DNA of 63,067 bases from Gammaproteobacteria bacterium (GCA_024638445.1 JAHEKH010000004.1:1-63067), one strand, 5' to 3'. Shown: positions 31,101 to 40,576, numbered from the stretch's first letter. The notes: generated from the sequence alone by a model not told the origin. Made by a program: numbers and translations.

Positions 31101-32527
31101 GCGACATGGACGGCATGCCGGATCGCTACGAGGTGCTGCACGACTGCCTCGACCCGGTCGTCGACGACGCCGCCGCGGATGAAGACCAGAACGGCATAAC
31201 CAACCTCGACGAGTACGAGGCGGGATTCGATCCCTGCCACCCCGACACGGACCGCGGCGGGGAATCCGACGTCTCGGAGCGAACGCGGGGCGCCAACCCG
31301 TTCGACCCGATCGATGACTTTCTGCCGCGGCTGATCGACGTCGAAATCGTGGACTACGTCTCCGAGCACCTCGACTTTCCGCGTGCCGATGACCTGCAGC
31401 CGAACTCGCTGCTGATCCGTTACCAGCTCAAACCCCAGTATCACCAGATGCGCCTGCTGCGCCGGTCGTTCGGTCCCACTTTTACCGAGGTGGCGGTATT
31501 CGACCCCCATGCCGAGGGCGGTCTGTATCGCGACACCGGGCTGATCAACAATATTCTTTACGAGTACCGGTTACAGCCGATCGATATCAACGGTTTCGAG
31601 GGAACGCCGAGCCACATCATCTCTGGCGTACCAAAGCTCGACCCGGTACCGCCGATCGGCAGCGTGCTGATCAACCACGGTCAACAGACGACTACCGGCA
31701 CACTCGTCAACCTGTCCCTGTCGGCATCGGCCGGAACTACCGAAGTCAAGATTTCCAACGACCCGAACCTCGACGATGACACCTGGGACGTCTTCGATAG
31801 CCCCTTTATCTCCTGGGGTGTCGATCCCGATCCCGTCAGCGGCGAGGCAACCGTCTACGTGCAATACCGCGACGGCGCCGGCAACGTTTCGCCCAGCGTC
31901 TACGAAGATTCGATAACCGTGGTGGACGGTAACGCCGTTGGCACGATAACCGGCAATGTCTATCTGGGTGCCGCCCGGGGCGGCCCGGTCCCCGCCGAGG
32001 GCATCACCCTCGTGCCGGATGGCCCCGGCGACAACTGGCCCGAGTTCACGCGCTCAAACGGCTTCTACGTGATTCGCAACCTCGAGCCCGGCACGTATGA
32101 CCTCACCGCGCACTACCCGAACTACGAGTCAGAGACCCTATCCGGCGTGGTGGTCGTGCAAAACGGTACAACCAGCTTGCGTGACATCATTCTCGGCGCG
32201 GCCGATACCGATGGCGACGGCGTCGCCGACATCGCAGATAACTGCAGCCTGGAGGCAAATAACCGCCAGCACGACACCGACGCCGACGGCTTTGGCAACG
32301 CCTGCGATCTCGACCTGAACAACGACTGCACCGTCAATTTCCTCGATCTCTCCATGTTCGAGACAGTGTTCTTCACCAGCGATCCCGATGCCGACACAAA
32401 CCAGGACGGCACGGTGAACTTCCTCGACCTGATCGTCATGGAGCAATTGTTCTTTGGCCCACCCGGCCCGAGCGGGATTCCGACCGTCTGCGATCAAGCG
32501 GGGCACGCCGACCGACCGCACCACTAG
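28106..32527 (+). CDS. large secreted protein: HExxH metalloprotease-like N-terminus, VWA domain, regulatory beta-domain, TSP3/dockerin-like C-terminus
   Basis: Signal peptide MTRSALPGIVALVLLGTAAHA; VMGHELWHHVEQAY (28586-28600); VLVIDRSGSMIVPVDATKLEAAQNAA; GTITGNVYLG...GFYVIRNLEPGTYDLTAHYPNY; DTDGDGVADIADNC and DLNNDCTVNFLDLSMF repeats. Confidence 0.85.
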   Translation: MTRSALPGIVALVLLGTAAHADHPSPYPWTLSTSDFDYDIFFDASNPYDCSSGDDVPSNADGNFISVATAQWMANALDRQGNAVPGFPDGYHPGYVNLGFKAPDFNGEDDEVLVYDCAPREDGPHEDDDCDSGRATFTRIIMPSTLFCSSSERNVRRVMGHELWHHVEQAYSDKFGEWGKVAWEGTARMMEDQVYDDIDGDDTLRFDNEVNGYLGNPNQEFWRSSYRSALGWKYMAEQYGTVTTEPQVGVDFIRQFWENVEANDDTPDLPGTIEQTIQDFSPNTSLREWFHDFTTANLAQQYDASGLPDADKFTYIDNNDGNGTAFAPVGRTWTGSIFSADSAVSAVVRWGASYYEAEGTCIPGWFMGYRARNADDARHALAAVTLSDEVGRLIRGGGEEFAVAFLQPDPPLYNRLVAGITAGDDQIAFSYEFDCGPGSIDIALPTSLYPTFVGPPDDPRNLIVRLRVNGPDGLGGASVVGLQKEDFQVYVGTLGNPADEAQVVGGRDVLGEYWITVKPPAKGNTNTYDLHVSMGGGVLSIDDSSANSVSYEEKLLDQVLVIDRSGSMIVPVDATKLEAAQNAASLFVDISAETDRIGLVSFSSNAVTDATLSDATGTHKDTVKTKLAALTAAGGTSIGDGLDEGADQLFLNGVGAGEDWLVLLSDGVETDQLFWDNVQAGIVAQGVRINTIALGADADQVLLQDIANTTGGQFYFVDANSFRGGSASVANELADVYASNLEAMRGHERLWEVSGHLLTETSFDIEIEGDGLSDINLFFNWEDADDTLDVEILRPDGTPVTDGSNGASVVHEATHVVTQLPVMTAGTWTVNLTADTGSPRYIGILSGRDTQGPELTVQFAQNDDDVFSEIVGGYYLRGLPQPITATLIDDTGAVTGARVLASIEHPDGTVIDLRLSDDGLHGDGAANDGIYANRYTRTTAFSLPDQPDAPGSGSRGSYNVSVTAGGTDNNQNVFNRIRKGTFQVLELDGLKPGADPSDGDMDGMPDRYEVLHDCLDPVVDDAAADEDQNGITNLDEYEAGFDPCHPDTDRGGESDVSERTRGANPFDPIDDFLPRLIDVEIVDYVSEHLDFPRADDLQPNSLLIRYQLKPQYHQMRLLRRSFGPTFTEVAVFDPHAEGGLYRDTGLINNILYEYRLQPIDINGFEGTPSHIISGVPKLDPVPPIGSVLINHGQQTTTGTLVNLSLSASAGTTEVKISNDPNLDDDTWDVFDSPFISWGVDPDPVSGEATVYVQYRDGAGNVSPSVYEDSITVVDGNAVGTITGNVYLGAARGGPVPAEGITLVPDGPGDNWPEFTRSNGFYVIRNLEPGTYDLTAHYPNYESETLSGVVVVQNGTTSLRDIILGAADTDGDGVADIADNCSLEANNRQHDTDADGFGNACDLDLNNDCTVNFLDLSMFETVFFTSDPDADTNQDGTVNFLDLIVMEQLFFGPPGPSGIPTVCDQAGHADRPHH

Positions 32528-32538
32528 GGGAAACAAAG

Positions 32539-33483
32539 ATCGCGGCTGGAAGCCGCTGCTACGGCCTTATTCGCCAAAGCCTAAGCGAGAGAGCTGCCGG
32601 TGCCTTTCTTTGATGACGTCAGATCCTCGGCACCAAAGAGAGGTGCCGGCAGATCGCTCGCGCAATCTCGCAATCAATGAACACTGTGCGGACTTCACCC
32701 CAGCGGCGAAACCGGGGAATCGCGGCTGGAAGCCGCTGCTACGGCCTTATTCGCCAAAGCCTAAGCGAGAGAGCTGCCGGTGCCTTTCTTTGGTGACGTC
32801 AGATCCTCGGCACCAAAGAGAGGTGCCGGCAGATCGCTCGCGCAATCTCGCAATCAATGAACACTGTGCGGACTTCACCCCAGCGGCGAAACCGGGGAAT
32901 CGCGGCTGGAAGCCGCTGCTACGGCCTTATTCGCCAAAGCCTAAGCGAGAGAGCTGCCGGTGCCTTTCTTTGATGACGTCAGATCCTCGGCAGCAATGAA
33001 AGGTACCGGCAGATCGCTCGCGCAATCTCGGAACAAATCCTAAGGGATCGCGGCTGATAGCCGCTCCTGCGCCGGTCGTAATCGCGATGACCTCAGCGAG
33101 AGAGCTGTCGGTGCCTTTTCTTGATGACGTCAGATCCTCGGCAGCAAGAAAAGGTGCCGGCAGATCGCTCGCGCAATCTCGGAACAAATCCTAAGGGATC
33201 GCGGCTGATAGCCGCTCCTGCGCCGGTCGTAATCGCGATGACCTCAGCGAGAGAGCTGTCGGTGCCTTTTCTTGATGACGTCAGATCCTCGGCAGCAAGA
33301 AAAGGTGCCGGCAGATCACTCGCGCAATCTCGGAACAAAGCCCAAGGGATCGCGGCTGCCAGCCACTCCCGCGCCGGTCGTAATCACGATGGCCTCAGCG
33401 AGAGAGCTGCCGGTGCCTTTCTTTGATGACGTCAGATCCTCGGCACCAAAGAGAGGTGCCGGCAGATCGCTCGCGCAATCTAG
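32539..33483. repeat. six tandem ~180/~151 bp repeats, each with a REP-like GCGGCT hairpin and a long imperfect hairpin
   Basis: Units start at about 32539, 32719, 32899, 33047, 33198 and 33349; each has GCGAG-agag-CTGCCGGTGCC...TGACGTCA...GGTGCCGGCAG-atcg-CTCGC. Units 1-3 are spaced 180 bp; units 4-6 are spaced 151 bp. Confidence 0.95.
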
Positions 33484-33508
33484 CAAAAGGAGAACCGCGG
33501 AAGCCGGG

Positions 33509-34096
33509 TCAGAGCCCCATCATGCGGGCGAGGGTGGCGCGGGCCTCACCGACGCCCTGCTTCGAGTGTGCCGAAAAGAGCTGCGCGGTGACGGTGTCGC
33601 CCAACTCGCGGCGCACGCCGAGCAGCGTGCTGGCGGCCTTGCCCCGGCTGAGCTTGTCCGCCTTCGTCAGCAACGCGTGCACCGGGCAGTCATAGGCCAA
33701 CGCCCAGTCCAGCATCCGCTCGTCGAATTCCGTCAGCGGCCGCCGCACGTCCATCACCAGGAACAACCCCTCGAGGCTGCGCCGCCGGCTGAAATAGGCC
33801 TCCATGAGCACCCGCCAGTGCCGCCGCATCTTTTCCGGCACCTTGGCATAGCCATAGCCCGGCAGGTCCACCAGCCGGTGCGACCCGTCAATCTCGAAAA
33901 AGTTGATCAGCTGCGTGCGGCCTGGCGTCTTGCTGATCCGGGCCAGCTGCTTCTGCCCCGCAATGACGTTGATCGCGCTGGATTTCCCGGCATTCGAGCG
34001 GCCGGCGAAGGCCACCTCCAGACCCTTGTCGGGCAGGAAATCGCCCGGTTGCCAGGCACTCTGCAGAAAACGGGCTTTCTGGAAGGGATTCGACAT
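33509..34096 (-). CDS. engB: ribosome biogenesis GTP-binding protein YihA/YsxC
   Basis: [58 protein letters not shown]. Confidence 0.96.
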   Translation of the reverse strand: MSNPFQKARFLQSAWQPGDFLPDKGLEVAFAGRSNAGKSSAINVIAGQKQLARISKTPGRTQLINFFEIDGSHRLVDLPGYGYAKVPEKMRRHWRVLMEAYFSRRRSLEGLFLVMDVRRPLTEFDERMLDWALAYDCPVHALLTKADKLSRGKAASTLLGVRRELGDTVTAQLFSAHSKQGVGEARATLARMMGL

Positions 34097-34211
34097 ATCG
34101 GCTTCAGTTCCGGTCCCGGGGCGCGATAAACCGCCTCGATAGTGTAAAATCTCGCGGCCCGCGGCGGGGCGGCAGTCTATCGCCTCCATGCCGCATTGGA
34201 AAGGAGCTCGC

Positions 34212-34814
34212 ATGATCAGGACTGCTGCAGTAATTGGATTGACGTTTTGCCTCACCGCCACCGGCTGGGCCGAGGGCGACCCCGAGGCTGGTCAGGCCAA
34301 GGCAACGCCCTGTGCGGCCTGCCATGGTGCCGACGGTAACAGCGTCAATCCCGAGTGGCCGAGCATCGCCGGTCAGCACGCGGGCTATATCGTCAAGCAG
34401 CTGGAAGCGTACAAGAACGGCGACCGGGTCAACGCCCTGATGACCGCGATGGCCATGCCGCTGGACGACCAGGACCGCGCCGACCTCGCGGCCTATTATT
34501 CCAGCCAGTCGTTGACCCCGAAGACCGCGGACCCCGAGCTGGCGGAAGCCGGCGAGAAGCTGTACCGCGGCGGCAACCCGGCAACTGGCGTCGCCGCCTG
34601 CACCGCCTGTCACGGACCCACCGGGCGCGGCGTCCCCGGCGCGATGATGCCCCGCATTGCCGGCCAGCACGCAGCCTACAGCGCCATGCAGCTGAAACTC
34701 TATGCTGCCGGCGAGCGAAGCACCGACAAGGACCAGATGATGCGAAACGTCGCGTCGGCTATGAGCGAAGCCGAGATCGCGGCAGTTTCGGCCTATATTC
34801 AGGGACTTCGCTAA
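34212..34814 (+). CDS. diheme cytochrome c4
   Basis: Signal peptide; two CxxCH sites ([22 protein letters not shown]) in duplicated domains with [20 protein letters not shown]. Confidence 0.94.
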   Translation: MIRTAAVIGLTFCLTATGWAEGDPEAGQAKATPCAACHGADGNSVNPEWPSIAGQHAGYIVKQLEAYKNGDRVNALMTAMAMPLDDQDRADLAAYYSSQSLTPKTADPELAEAGEKLYRGGNPATGVAACTACHGPTGRGVPGAMMPRIAGQHAAYSAMQLKLYAAGERSTDKDQMMRNVASAMSEAEIAAVSAYIQGLR

Positions 34815-34904
34815 ATTTTTGTCACGACCGGATACCGGGCGTTGAACTCGCCGGCCGGTCGCTTTACTAATATCACTCGACGAATCGAAAAAACCGGAGC
34901 CGAT

Positions 34905-35699
34905 ATGAAAAGTCTACCTGGCCTGCTGCTCGCGCTGTGCATTGCCCTGCCCGCCTGCAGCGCTGAGAATTCCAGCACGGCAGCCCCCGCTGCGACCGAC
35001 ACACCTGCCACGACGCAGGACACCCGGCCGCCGGAACCTGCCGCCGATACGCCGGTGCTGGCACAGGTTAACGAGACGGCCCCGGCAGAGAGCCCGGCTC
35101 CCGTCACGCCGGTCGCCGCTCCCGCCGAGCGCGCCGATATCGTCGCCGGCCGCCACTACCGGGTGCTGACCCCGGCACAGGCCACCAGCAGCCCGCCCGA
35201 CCGGGTCGAGGTCGCCGAAGTCTTCATGTACAGCTGCCCGCACTGCATGAGCCTGGAGCCTTTTATTAATAACTACCTGGCTGAAAAACCCGGCTACGTG
35301 AATTTCGTCAGGATTCCGGCGGTCTTCCACCAAATGGCCATGGTTCATGCCAAGGGGTTCTATTCCGCAGAGAGCCTGGGCATCCTGGAAGACGTTCATG
35401 AAGACTTTTTCCGCAAGATTCACGTCGAACGCAACCGGTTGACCACCGAGGACGCAGTTGTCGAGTTCTTTGTCGGCCACGGTGTGGATGAAGACAAGGC
35501 CACCGCGGCGTTCAACTCGTTTGCCGTCGACACCAAGGTTCGGCGCGCGAGCGACCTGGGCCGACGCTATGGGATCGACAGCGTTCCCACGCTGGTCATC
35601 AACGGCAAGTACGTCACGTCAGGCACCATGACCGGAAGCATGAGCAAGCTGCGTGAAGTCGTGGATTACCTGGCGGCGAAGGAAGCGGCGCAGCTCTAG
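34905..35699 (+). CDS. thiol:disulfide interchange protein, DsbA-like lipoprotein
   Basis: MKSLPGLLLALCIALPACSAEN lipobox; VEVAEVFMYSCPHCMSLEPFI (CPHC), GIDSVPTLVINGKYV (cis-Pro). Confidence 0.92.
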   Translation: MKSLPGLLLALCIALPACSAENSSTAAPAATDTPATTQDTRPPEPAADTPVLAQVNETAPAESPAPVTPVAAPAERADIVAGRHYRVLTPAQATSSPPDRVEVAEVFMYSCPHCMSLEPFINNYLAEKPGYVNFVRIPAVFHQMAMVHAKGFYSAESLGILEDVHEDFFRKIHVERNRLTTEDAVVEFFVGHGVDEDKATAAFNSFAVDTKVRRASDLGRRYGIDSVPTLVINGKYVTSGTMTGSMSKLREVVDYLAAKEAAQL

Positions 35700-37000
35700 A
35701 TATTTTCTTCGGAGATGATGCGCCAGCGGCCATCGTCTTCGCGCTGCCAGTACTGGCGCTTCCGCGCCTCGCTGCTGAAGGTGTCGCTGTTGTAGCTCTG
35801 GTGGAATGACACCACCAGCATGTCGCTCTCGTGCGGGTGACGGAATACGCTCAGGTCGTCGAGGCCGACTTCAATAAAGCGCTTGTTGCGGGTGACGTTG
35901 GTCTTGTAGGTATCCCACTGGCGCTTATCCATTCCCCGGCCTCGGAAGACCGTCGAGTAGTGCGCGAGGTAGCGATCGACCGCACCGCTCTCCCAGTCCT
36001 GTCGCCAGGTTTCTATGGAGTCGAGAATCTCGCGTTGCTGCTGCTCGATCTCGTTAACCGAGAGCCAGCGGACCTCTTCGGCGATCAACACCGGCGTCGT
36101 GCCGGCTTCCAGGAGGGGTGCGACCTCTTCGAGCTCTGCGTTGCTCAGGGCGACGCAACCATCGCTGTCGAGCGGCGGACGGCTATACGTGCTGCTGGCC
36201 ACGCCATGCAGCCAGATGCCGCCCCCGGTGCGCCCGTGACGCACGTCCCACTCGTTGGGGTAGTCAACCGGGAACGCGACCGGCCCGTATTTGTCAGGCA
36301 ACGTTTCACCCGGCAGACGATCGACTACGAAGTAGACCCCGACGGGTGTCTTGCGATCACCCTGGCGTTGCTTGTGCGCACCGTTCTTGCCGCCGGAGAC
36401 GTAATAGTCGCCGAGCAGCGCCGGTTTGCCGTCGCGGTTTTCAAACAGGAACAGGCGCGACTCGGCCAGATCGACCACCACCGCATTCTTCTGCGATTCG
36501 CTCATCTGCACGAGCGGTGAGGGCAGACGGTCGCCGCGCTTGGCGGTGCGATAGTGTTTCCAGCGCTGCCGGGCTTCATCCATCAGCAGGCCAACCGCAT
36601 CGCTGGACATCGCTTCTGACTGGAACGACATCGGAGCGCCAGTCCGGCTGGCGAGAAGGTCGCCGTAAACCAGATGCGCCAGGCGGAAGTTGGGTTTCTC
36701 CTCGATCAGGTCGCGGACTTCCGATAGCGCAGAATCGATCTCGCCGCGCCTGAAGGTTTCGATGACATTGATCAGCCGGATTTCCGTTTCGGGGTGAGGC
36801 ACCTCAGCGGATATCGCCGGGGTCAGTGTCGCCGCCGTTGCAATGGCTGCACCGGTACTGGCCACCTTGATCGGTTCATCGTCGGCGTCGGCGGTCGGCG
36901 CATGCGCCGTTGCCGCAACCAGGATGGCCGACAGTGCCAAAACCGCAGGCAGGAATGCTCGGTGACTACGGATCATCCTAGATTGCCTCGGAAACCTCAC
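35696..37000 (-). CDS. L,D-transpeptidase (YkuD) with C-terminal NTF2/SnoaL-like domain
   Basis: VVDLAESRLFLFENRDGKPALLGDYYVSGGKNG, IWLHGVASSTYSRPPLDSDGCVALSN (HxG...SxGC). Confidence 0.92.
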   Translation of the reverse strand: MRFPRQSRMIRSHRAFLPAVLALSAILVAATAHAPTADADDEPIKVASTGAAIATAATLTPAISAEVPHPETEIRLINVIETFRRGEIDSALSEVRDLIEEKPNFRLAHLVYGDLLASRTGAPMSFQSEAMSSDAVGLLMDEARQRWKHYRTAKRGDRLPSPLVQMSESQKNAVVVDLAESRLFLFENRDGKPALLGDYYVSGGKNGAHKQRQGDRKTPVGVYFVVDRLPGETLPDKYGPVAFPVDYPNEWDVRHGRTGGGIWLHGVASSTYSRPPLDSDGCVALSNAELEEVAPLLEAGTTPVLIAEEVRWLSVNEIEQQQREILDSIETWRQDWESGAVDRYLAHYSTVFRGRGMDKRQWDTYKTNVTRNKRFIEVGLDDLSVFRHPHESDMLVVSFHQSYNSDTFSSEARKRQYWQREDDGRWRIISEENI

Positions 37001-38069
37001 TGACGATCTGCCAGCCGGACGTGGTCCGGCGCATCGTCATCGTCTTGATCACCTGGTCCTGGTAGGTATTCGAGCGGTAGCCCTGCACGAAGGTGGCCCG
37101 GGCACGGTCGGCCCCCAGCATCTCGATCTCTATGTCACCCACGTCGACCTGGATAAAGCTCGGCGCCGCCAGCCGGTCTCGGCGATAGGCGACCCAGGTC
37201 GCCCGCGGCGCTCCGTTGGACGGACGAAAATCGGATGCATAAGCATCGATGTAGCCATCGACATCCTGGTTCGACCAGGCGCCCGCCCAGTCACGAATGG
37301 CGTCGCGTATCGCATCCTGTGCCGACGATGCCGGCACCGGGGCGGGAGTCGCCGGTGCCTGCGGCTCCGGGTCGACCATCGCCACCGTCGTGGGCTCGGG
37401 CTCCGGCTCGGCGACGACCGGCTCAGGCTCCGGCGTGGTTTGTGCCACCGCCGGAACGGTTACCGGGAGCGGTTCGCTCTCGATAATTTCGGGTTCTGTT
37501 GCAGCTGCGACCGGCTGTGCCGGCGGCTGCTGTTGCGCGACCTGGGTTGCCGCCGGTGTATCGAAGCTGCCGGGTGCGGGAAACAATCCGTTGACTGCGG
37601 ACAGCTTGAGTCGTGCCGACTCGTTCGACCGGTCTTCCTCGAGCGCGCGATCGTAAGCGATGCCCGCCATCTTCGCGTAAAGATCGCCGAGGTTTTCGTG
37701 TGCCGTGGAATAACTTGGGTGCGTCTGGATCGCCGCCATCAGCGAATCGCGAGCCTTCTCGAACTCACCCTGTTCGGCAAACAACACCGCCAGGTTGTTA
37801 TAAGGCTCGGGCAACTCCGGGTAGTCGTGCGTCAGGCCGGCAAACACCTCAATGGCCTGCTGGCTGCGGCCCTGGTCGGCATAGATGATGCCCTGGAGAA
37901 ACCGGGTCGCCGCATCGTCCGGCGAATTCGCCAGGAGACGTTCGACTTCCGCCAGCGCTTCGCTGGCGCGCCCCTGTTCGAACAAGGTCTGGGCGCGGGC
38001 CAGGTCGGCATGGGCTGACGGCATTGCAAACAGCAATGCCGTGAGCAGAAAAAGGGTATACATACGCAT
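36978..38069 (-). CDS. TPR protein with Pro/Glu-rich linker and C-terminal NTF2/Cds6-like domain
   Basis: TPR repeats ALAEVERLLANSPDDAATRFLQG, YNNLAVLFAEQGEFEKARDSL; C-terminus AIRDWAGAWSNQDVDGYIDAYASDFRP...TSGWQIVSE. Confidence 0.85.
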   Translation of the reverse strand: MRMYTLFLLTALLFAMPSAHADLARAQTLFEQGRASEALAEVERLLANSPDDAATRFLQGIIYADQGRSQQAIEVFAGLTHDYPELPEPYNNLAVLFAEQGEFEKARDSLMAAIQTHPSYSTAHENLGDLYAKMAGIAYDRALEEDRSNESARLKLSAVNGLFPAPGSFDTPAATQVAQQQPPAQPVAAATEPEIIESEPLPVTVPAVAQTTPEPEPVVAEPEPEPTTVAMVDPEPQAPATPAPVPASSAQDAIRDAIRDWAGAWSNQDVDGYIDAYASDFRPSNGAPRATWVAYRRDRLAAPSFIQVDVGDIEIEMLGADRARATFVQGYRSNTYQDQVIKTMTMRRTTSGWQIVSEVSEAI

Positions 38070-38176
38070 AGAAGCAAATTCTCAGACGGTTTCTGGGAAC
38101 ACAGGCTTAAGCTCCAATAGCTTATCAGGAAAGCAGGCGTGATGGGACTTCCCGCACGGCTTCCCCAAGCCCCATA

Positions 38177-38740
38177 ATGCGGCCTGTGTCTCGTTTTCGC
38201 ACTCTCGCCGGTCTGGTCATTATCCTGTGGTTGGTCGAACTACTCAACGCCCTCCTGGGACACCGGCTGAACGCTTTCGGGCTGGTGCCGCGTGACCTCG
38301 CCGGACTGCCCGGAATTTTCCTTGCGCCACTGCTGCACGCCGGGTTTTCCCACGCCGCTTCGAACACGGCAGGCCTGTTGGCACTCGGGGGCCTGGTGGC
38401 CCTGCGCGGAGAGCGTCATTTTGTTGTCACGACGCTCGCGATTGTCCTGGTCAGCGGTGGCCTGGTCTGGCTGCTCGGCCGCAATGCGCTGCACGTCGGT
38501 GCCTCCGGACTGGTTTTTGGCTACTTCGGCCTCCTGGTTGGCCGGGCGTGGTACCGCCGGACGACAGACAGTGTGCTGGTCGCCGCCGGGGTGATGGTGG
38601 TCTATGGCGGCCTGCTGTGGGGCGTGCTGCCGGTCAGGTCCTATATTTCATGGGAGGGCCACCTCGCGGGACTGGTCGCGGGGATCCTGGTAGCGCGCTG
38701 GCGGGCCGGCAGCGAGACACCGGTTAGACACTCCGGCTGA
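38177..38740 (+). CDS. rhomboid family intramembrane serine protease
   Basis: LAPLLHAGFSHAASNTAGLLALG, VGASGLVFGYFGLL (GASG Ser), WEGHLAGLVAGILVA (catalytic His). Confidence 0.93.
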   Translation: MRPVSRFRTLAGLVIILWLVELLNALLGHRLNAFGLVPRDLAGLPGIFLAPLLHAGFSHAASNTAGLLALGGLVALRGERHFVVTTLAIVLVSGGLVWLLGRNALHVGASGLVFGYFGLLVGRAWYRRTTDSVLVAAGVMVVYGGLLWGVLPVRSYISWEGHLAGLVAGILVARWRAGSETPVRHSG

Positions 38741-38784
38741 CGCTTGACTACTATATCTGCCCCGGACATTGCCCCGAGACACTC

Positions 38785-40566
38785 ATGCCGACCTATCACG
38801 CCCCCACCCGCGACATGCTCTTTTGCACCGTAGAACTCGCCGACCTGCAGGGCGTCGCCGGGCTTCCCGGAATGGAAGCCGCCGAAGCCGACGTCGTGCA
38901 CGCGGTGCTGGAGGAAGCCGGCCGCCTCGCTTCCGAGGTGCTGGCTCCGCTCAACCGGGAAGGGGATCGCAATGGCGCGCGAATCGAGGGCGATGATGTC
39001 TTCGAGACACCGGGGTTCGGCGAAGCCTACCGTCAGTTTGCGGAGGGCGGCTGGAACAGCCTGCCGTTCGACAGCGCACACGGCGGTGGCGGTCTGCCGG
39101 CCGTGGTGTCTTTCCCGGTGGCAGAGATCTGGCAAGGGGCCAACATGGCTTTCTCGCTATGCCCGATGCTGACCCAGGCAGCCGTCGATGCGCTCGTGGC
39201 GCATGGCAGCCCCGAGCTGCAGGAGCGCTACCTCTCCAGGCTGGTATCCGGAGAATGGACGGGTGCGATGGACCTCACCGAACCGCAGGCCGGTTCCGAT
39301 CTCGCCGCCGTGGCCTGCAAGGCGGTGCCGGAGGGCGACCACTACCGTCTGACCGGACAGAAAATTTACATCACCTGGGGCGACCACCAGATGACCGATA
39401 ACATCGTTCACATGGTGCTGGCCCGGCTGCCCGATGCGCCGGCGGGGGTAAAAGGCATATCGTTGTTTCTGGTTCCCAAATTCCTGGTCAATGACGACGG
39501 CAGCCCGGGCGAACGCAACGACATGCGCCCGGTGTCGATCGAGCACAAGCTCGGTATCCATGGCAGCCCCACCTGTGTCATGAGCTTTGGCGACAACGAG
39601 GGTGCGATCGGTTACCTGGTGGGCGAACAGCATAATGGCCTGGCCTGCATGTTCACGATGATGAACCTGGCGCGGCTGCATGTCGGCATCGAGGGTGTCG
39701 GGATTTCCGAACGCGCCTACCAGCGGGCCGCGCATTACGCCCGTGAGCGGGTGCAGGGAACGAGCCCGGGTGCCAACGGTCGCGTCGCCATCGTCGAACA
39801 CCCCGACGTGCGCCGCATGCTGATGACCATGCGGTCGCTGATCGAAGGAATGCGCGCGCTCTGCACGATTGCAGGCGAGGCGCTGGACTTTGCCAATCAT
39901 GCCGGGGACCCGGAACGGAAAAAGGCCAGCAAGGCGCGACTCGATCTGCTGGTGCCTGCAGTGAAAGGCTGGTGCACCGAGGAAGCCCAGCGGGTTACGT
40001 CGCTCGGCGTGCAGATCCACGGCGGGATGGGCTTCGTGGAAGAAACCGGCGCCGCACAACATTTCCGGGATGCCCGCATCGCCACGATTTACGAAGGCAC
40101 GACCGGCATCCAGGCACAGGACCTGGTCGGCCGCAAGATCCTGCGCGACGGTGGCCGGGAAATGACCGCATTGATTGCCGATATCCGGTCGACCGTCAAC
40201 GAGCTGGCGGACATCGGCGATTTTGCCGACCTCGAGCGCAACCTCCGCGTCGCCGTAGACGCCCTGGAGGAAGCCACGGCCTTTCTCCTCGACCAGCAGC
40301 AGAACGACATCAATACCGCGGGCGCCGTTTCATACAACCTGCTGATGCTGACCGGCCTGGTTACCGCAGGCTGGCAAATGGGGCGCGCCGCGCTGATCGC
40401 GCGTGAAAAACTCGATGGCGAAGGTGGCGACCGGCGGTTCTACGAAGACAAGATCGTGACGGCGCGATTTTTTGCCCAGCACCTGTTGCCACAGGCGCGC
40501 GCGTACAACGATGCTGTACTGGCCGGCAGCGAATCGGTCATGGCGCTGGCACCCGACCGCTTCTGA
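38785..40566 (+). CDS. acyl-CoA dehydrogenase
   Basis: GAMDLTEPQAGSDLAAVACKA, LTGQKIYITWGDHQM, QIHGGMGFVEETGAAQHFRDARIATIYEGTTGIQAQDLVGRK. Confidence 0.95.
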   Translation: MPTYHAPTRDMLFCTVELADLQGVAGLPGMEAAEADVVHAVLEEAGRLASEVLAPLNREGDRNGARIEGDDVFETPGFGEAYRQFAEGGWNSLPFDSAHGGGGLPAVVSFPVAEIWQGANMAFSLCPMLTQAAVDALVAHGSPELQERYLSRLVSGEWTGAMDLTEPQAGSDLAAVACKAVPEGDHYRLTGQKIYITWGDHQMTDNIVHMVLARLPDAPAGVKGISLFLVPKFLVNDDGSPGERNDMRPVSIEHKLGIHGSPTCVMSFGDNEGAIGYLVGEQHNGLACMFTMMNLARLHVGIEGVGISERAYQRAAHYARERVQGTSPGANGRVAIVEHPDVRRMLMTMRSLIEGMRALCTIAGEALDFANHAGDPERKKASKARLDLLVPAVKGWCTEEAQRVTSLGVQIHGGMGFVEETGAAQHFRDARIATIYEGTTGIQAQDLVGRKILRDGGREMTALIADIRSTVNELADIGDFADLERNLRVAVDALEEATAFLLDQQQNDINTAGAVSYNLLMLTGLVTAGWQMGRAALIAREKLDGEGGDRRFYEDKIVTARFFAQHLLPQARAYNDAVLAGSESVMALAPDRF

Positions 40567-40576
40567 TAGTAGAAGA

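Noticed and set aside
32454-32999. ORF with three repeats of RGWKPLLRPYSPKPKRESCRCLSL...TSDPRHQREVPADRSRN
   Set aside because: It is the read-through of the tandem DNA repeats; the array also yields ORFs on other frames and both strands, so coding is not supported.
32539-33483. Possible CRISPR array
   Set aside because: Units are 150-180 bp, nearly identical throughout, with no unique short spacers and no cas genes nearby.
33272-34129. 285 aa plus-strand ORF over the repeats and engB
   Set aside because: Antisense to the clearly conserved engB gene; high-GC shadow ORF.
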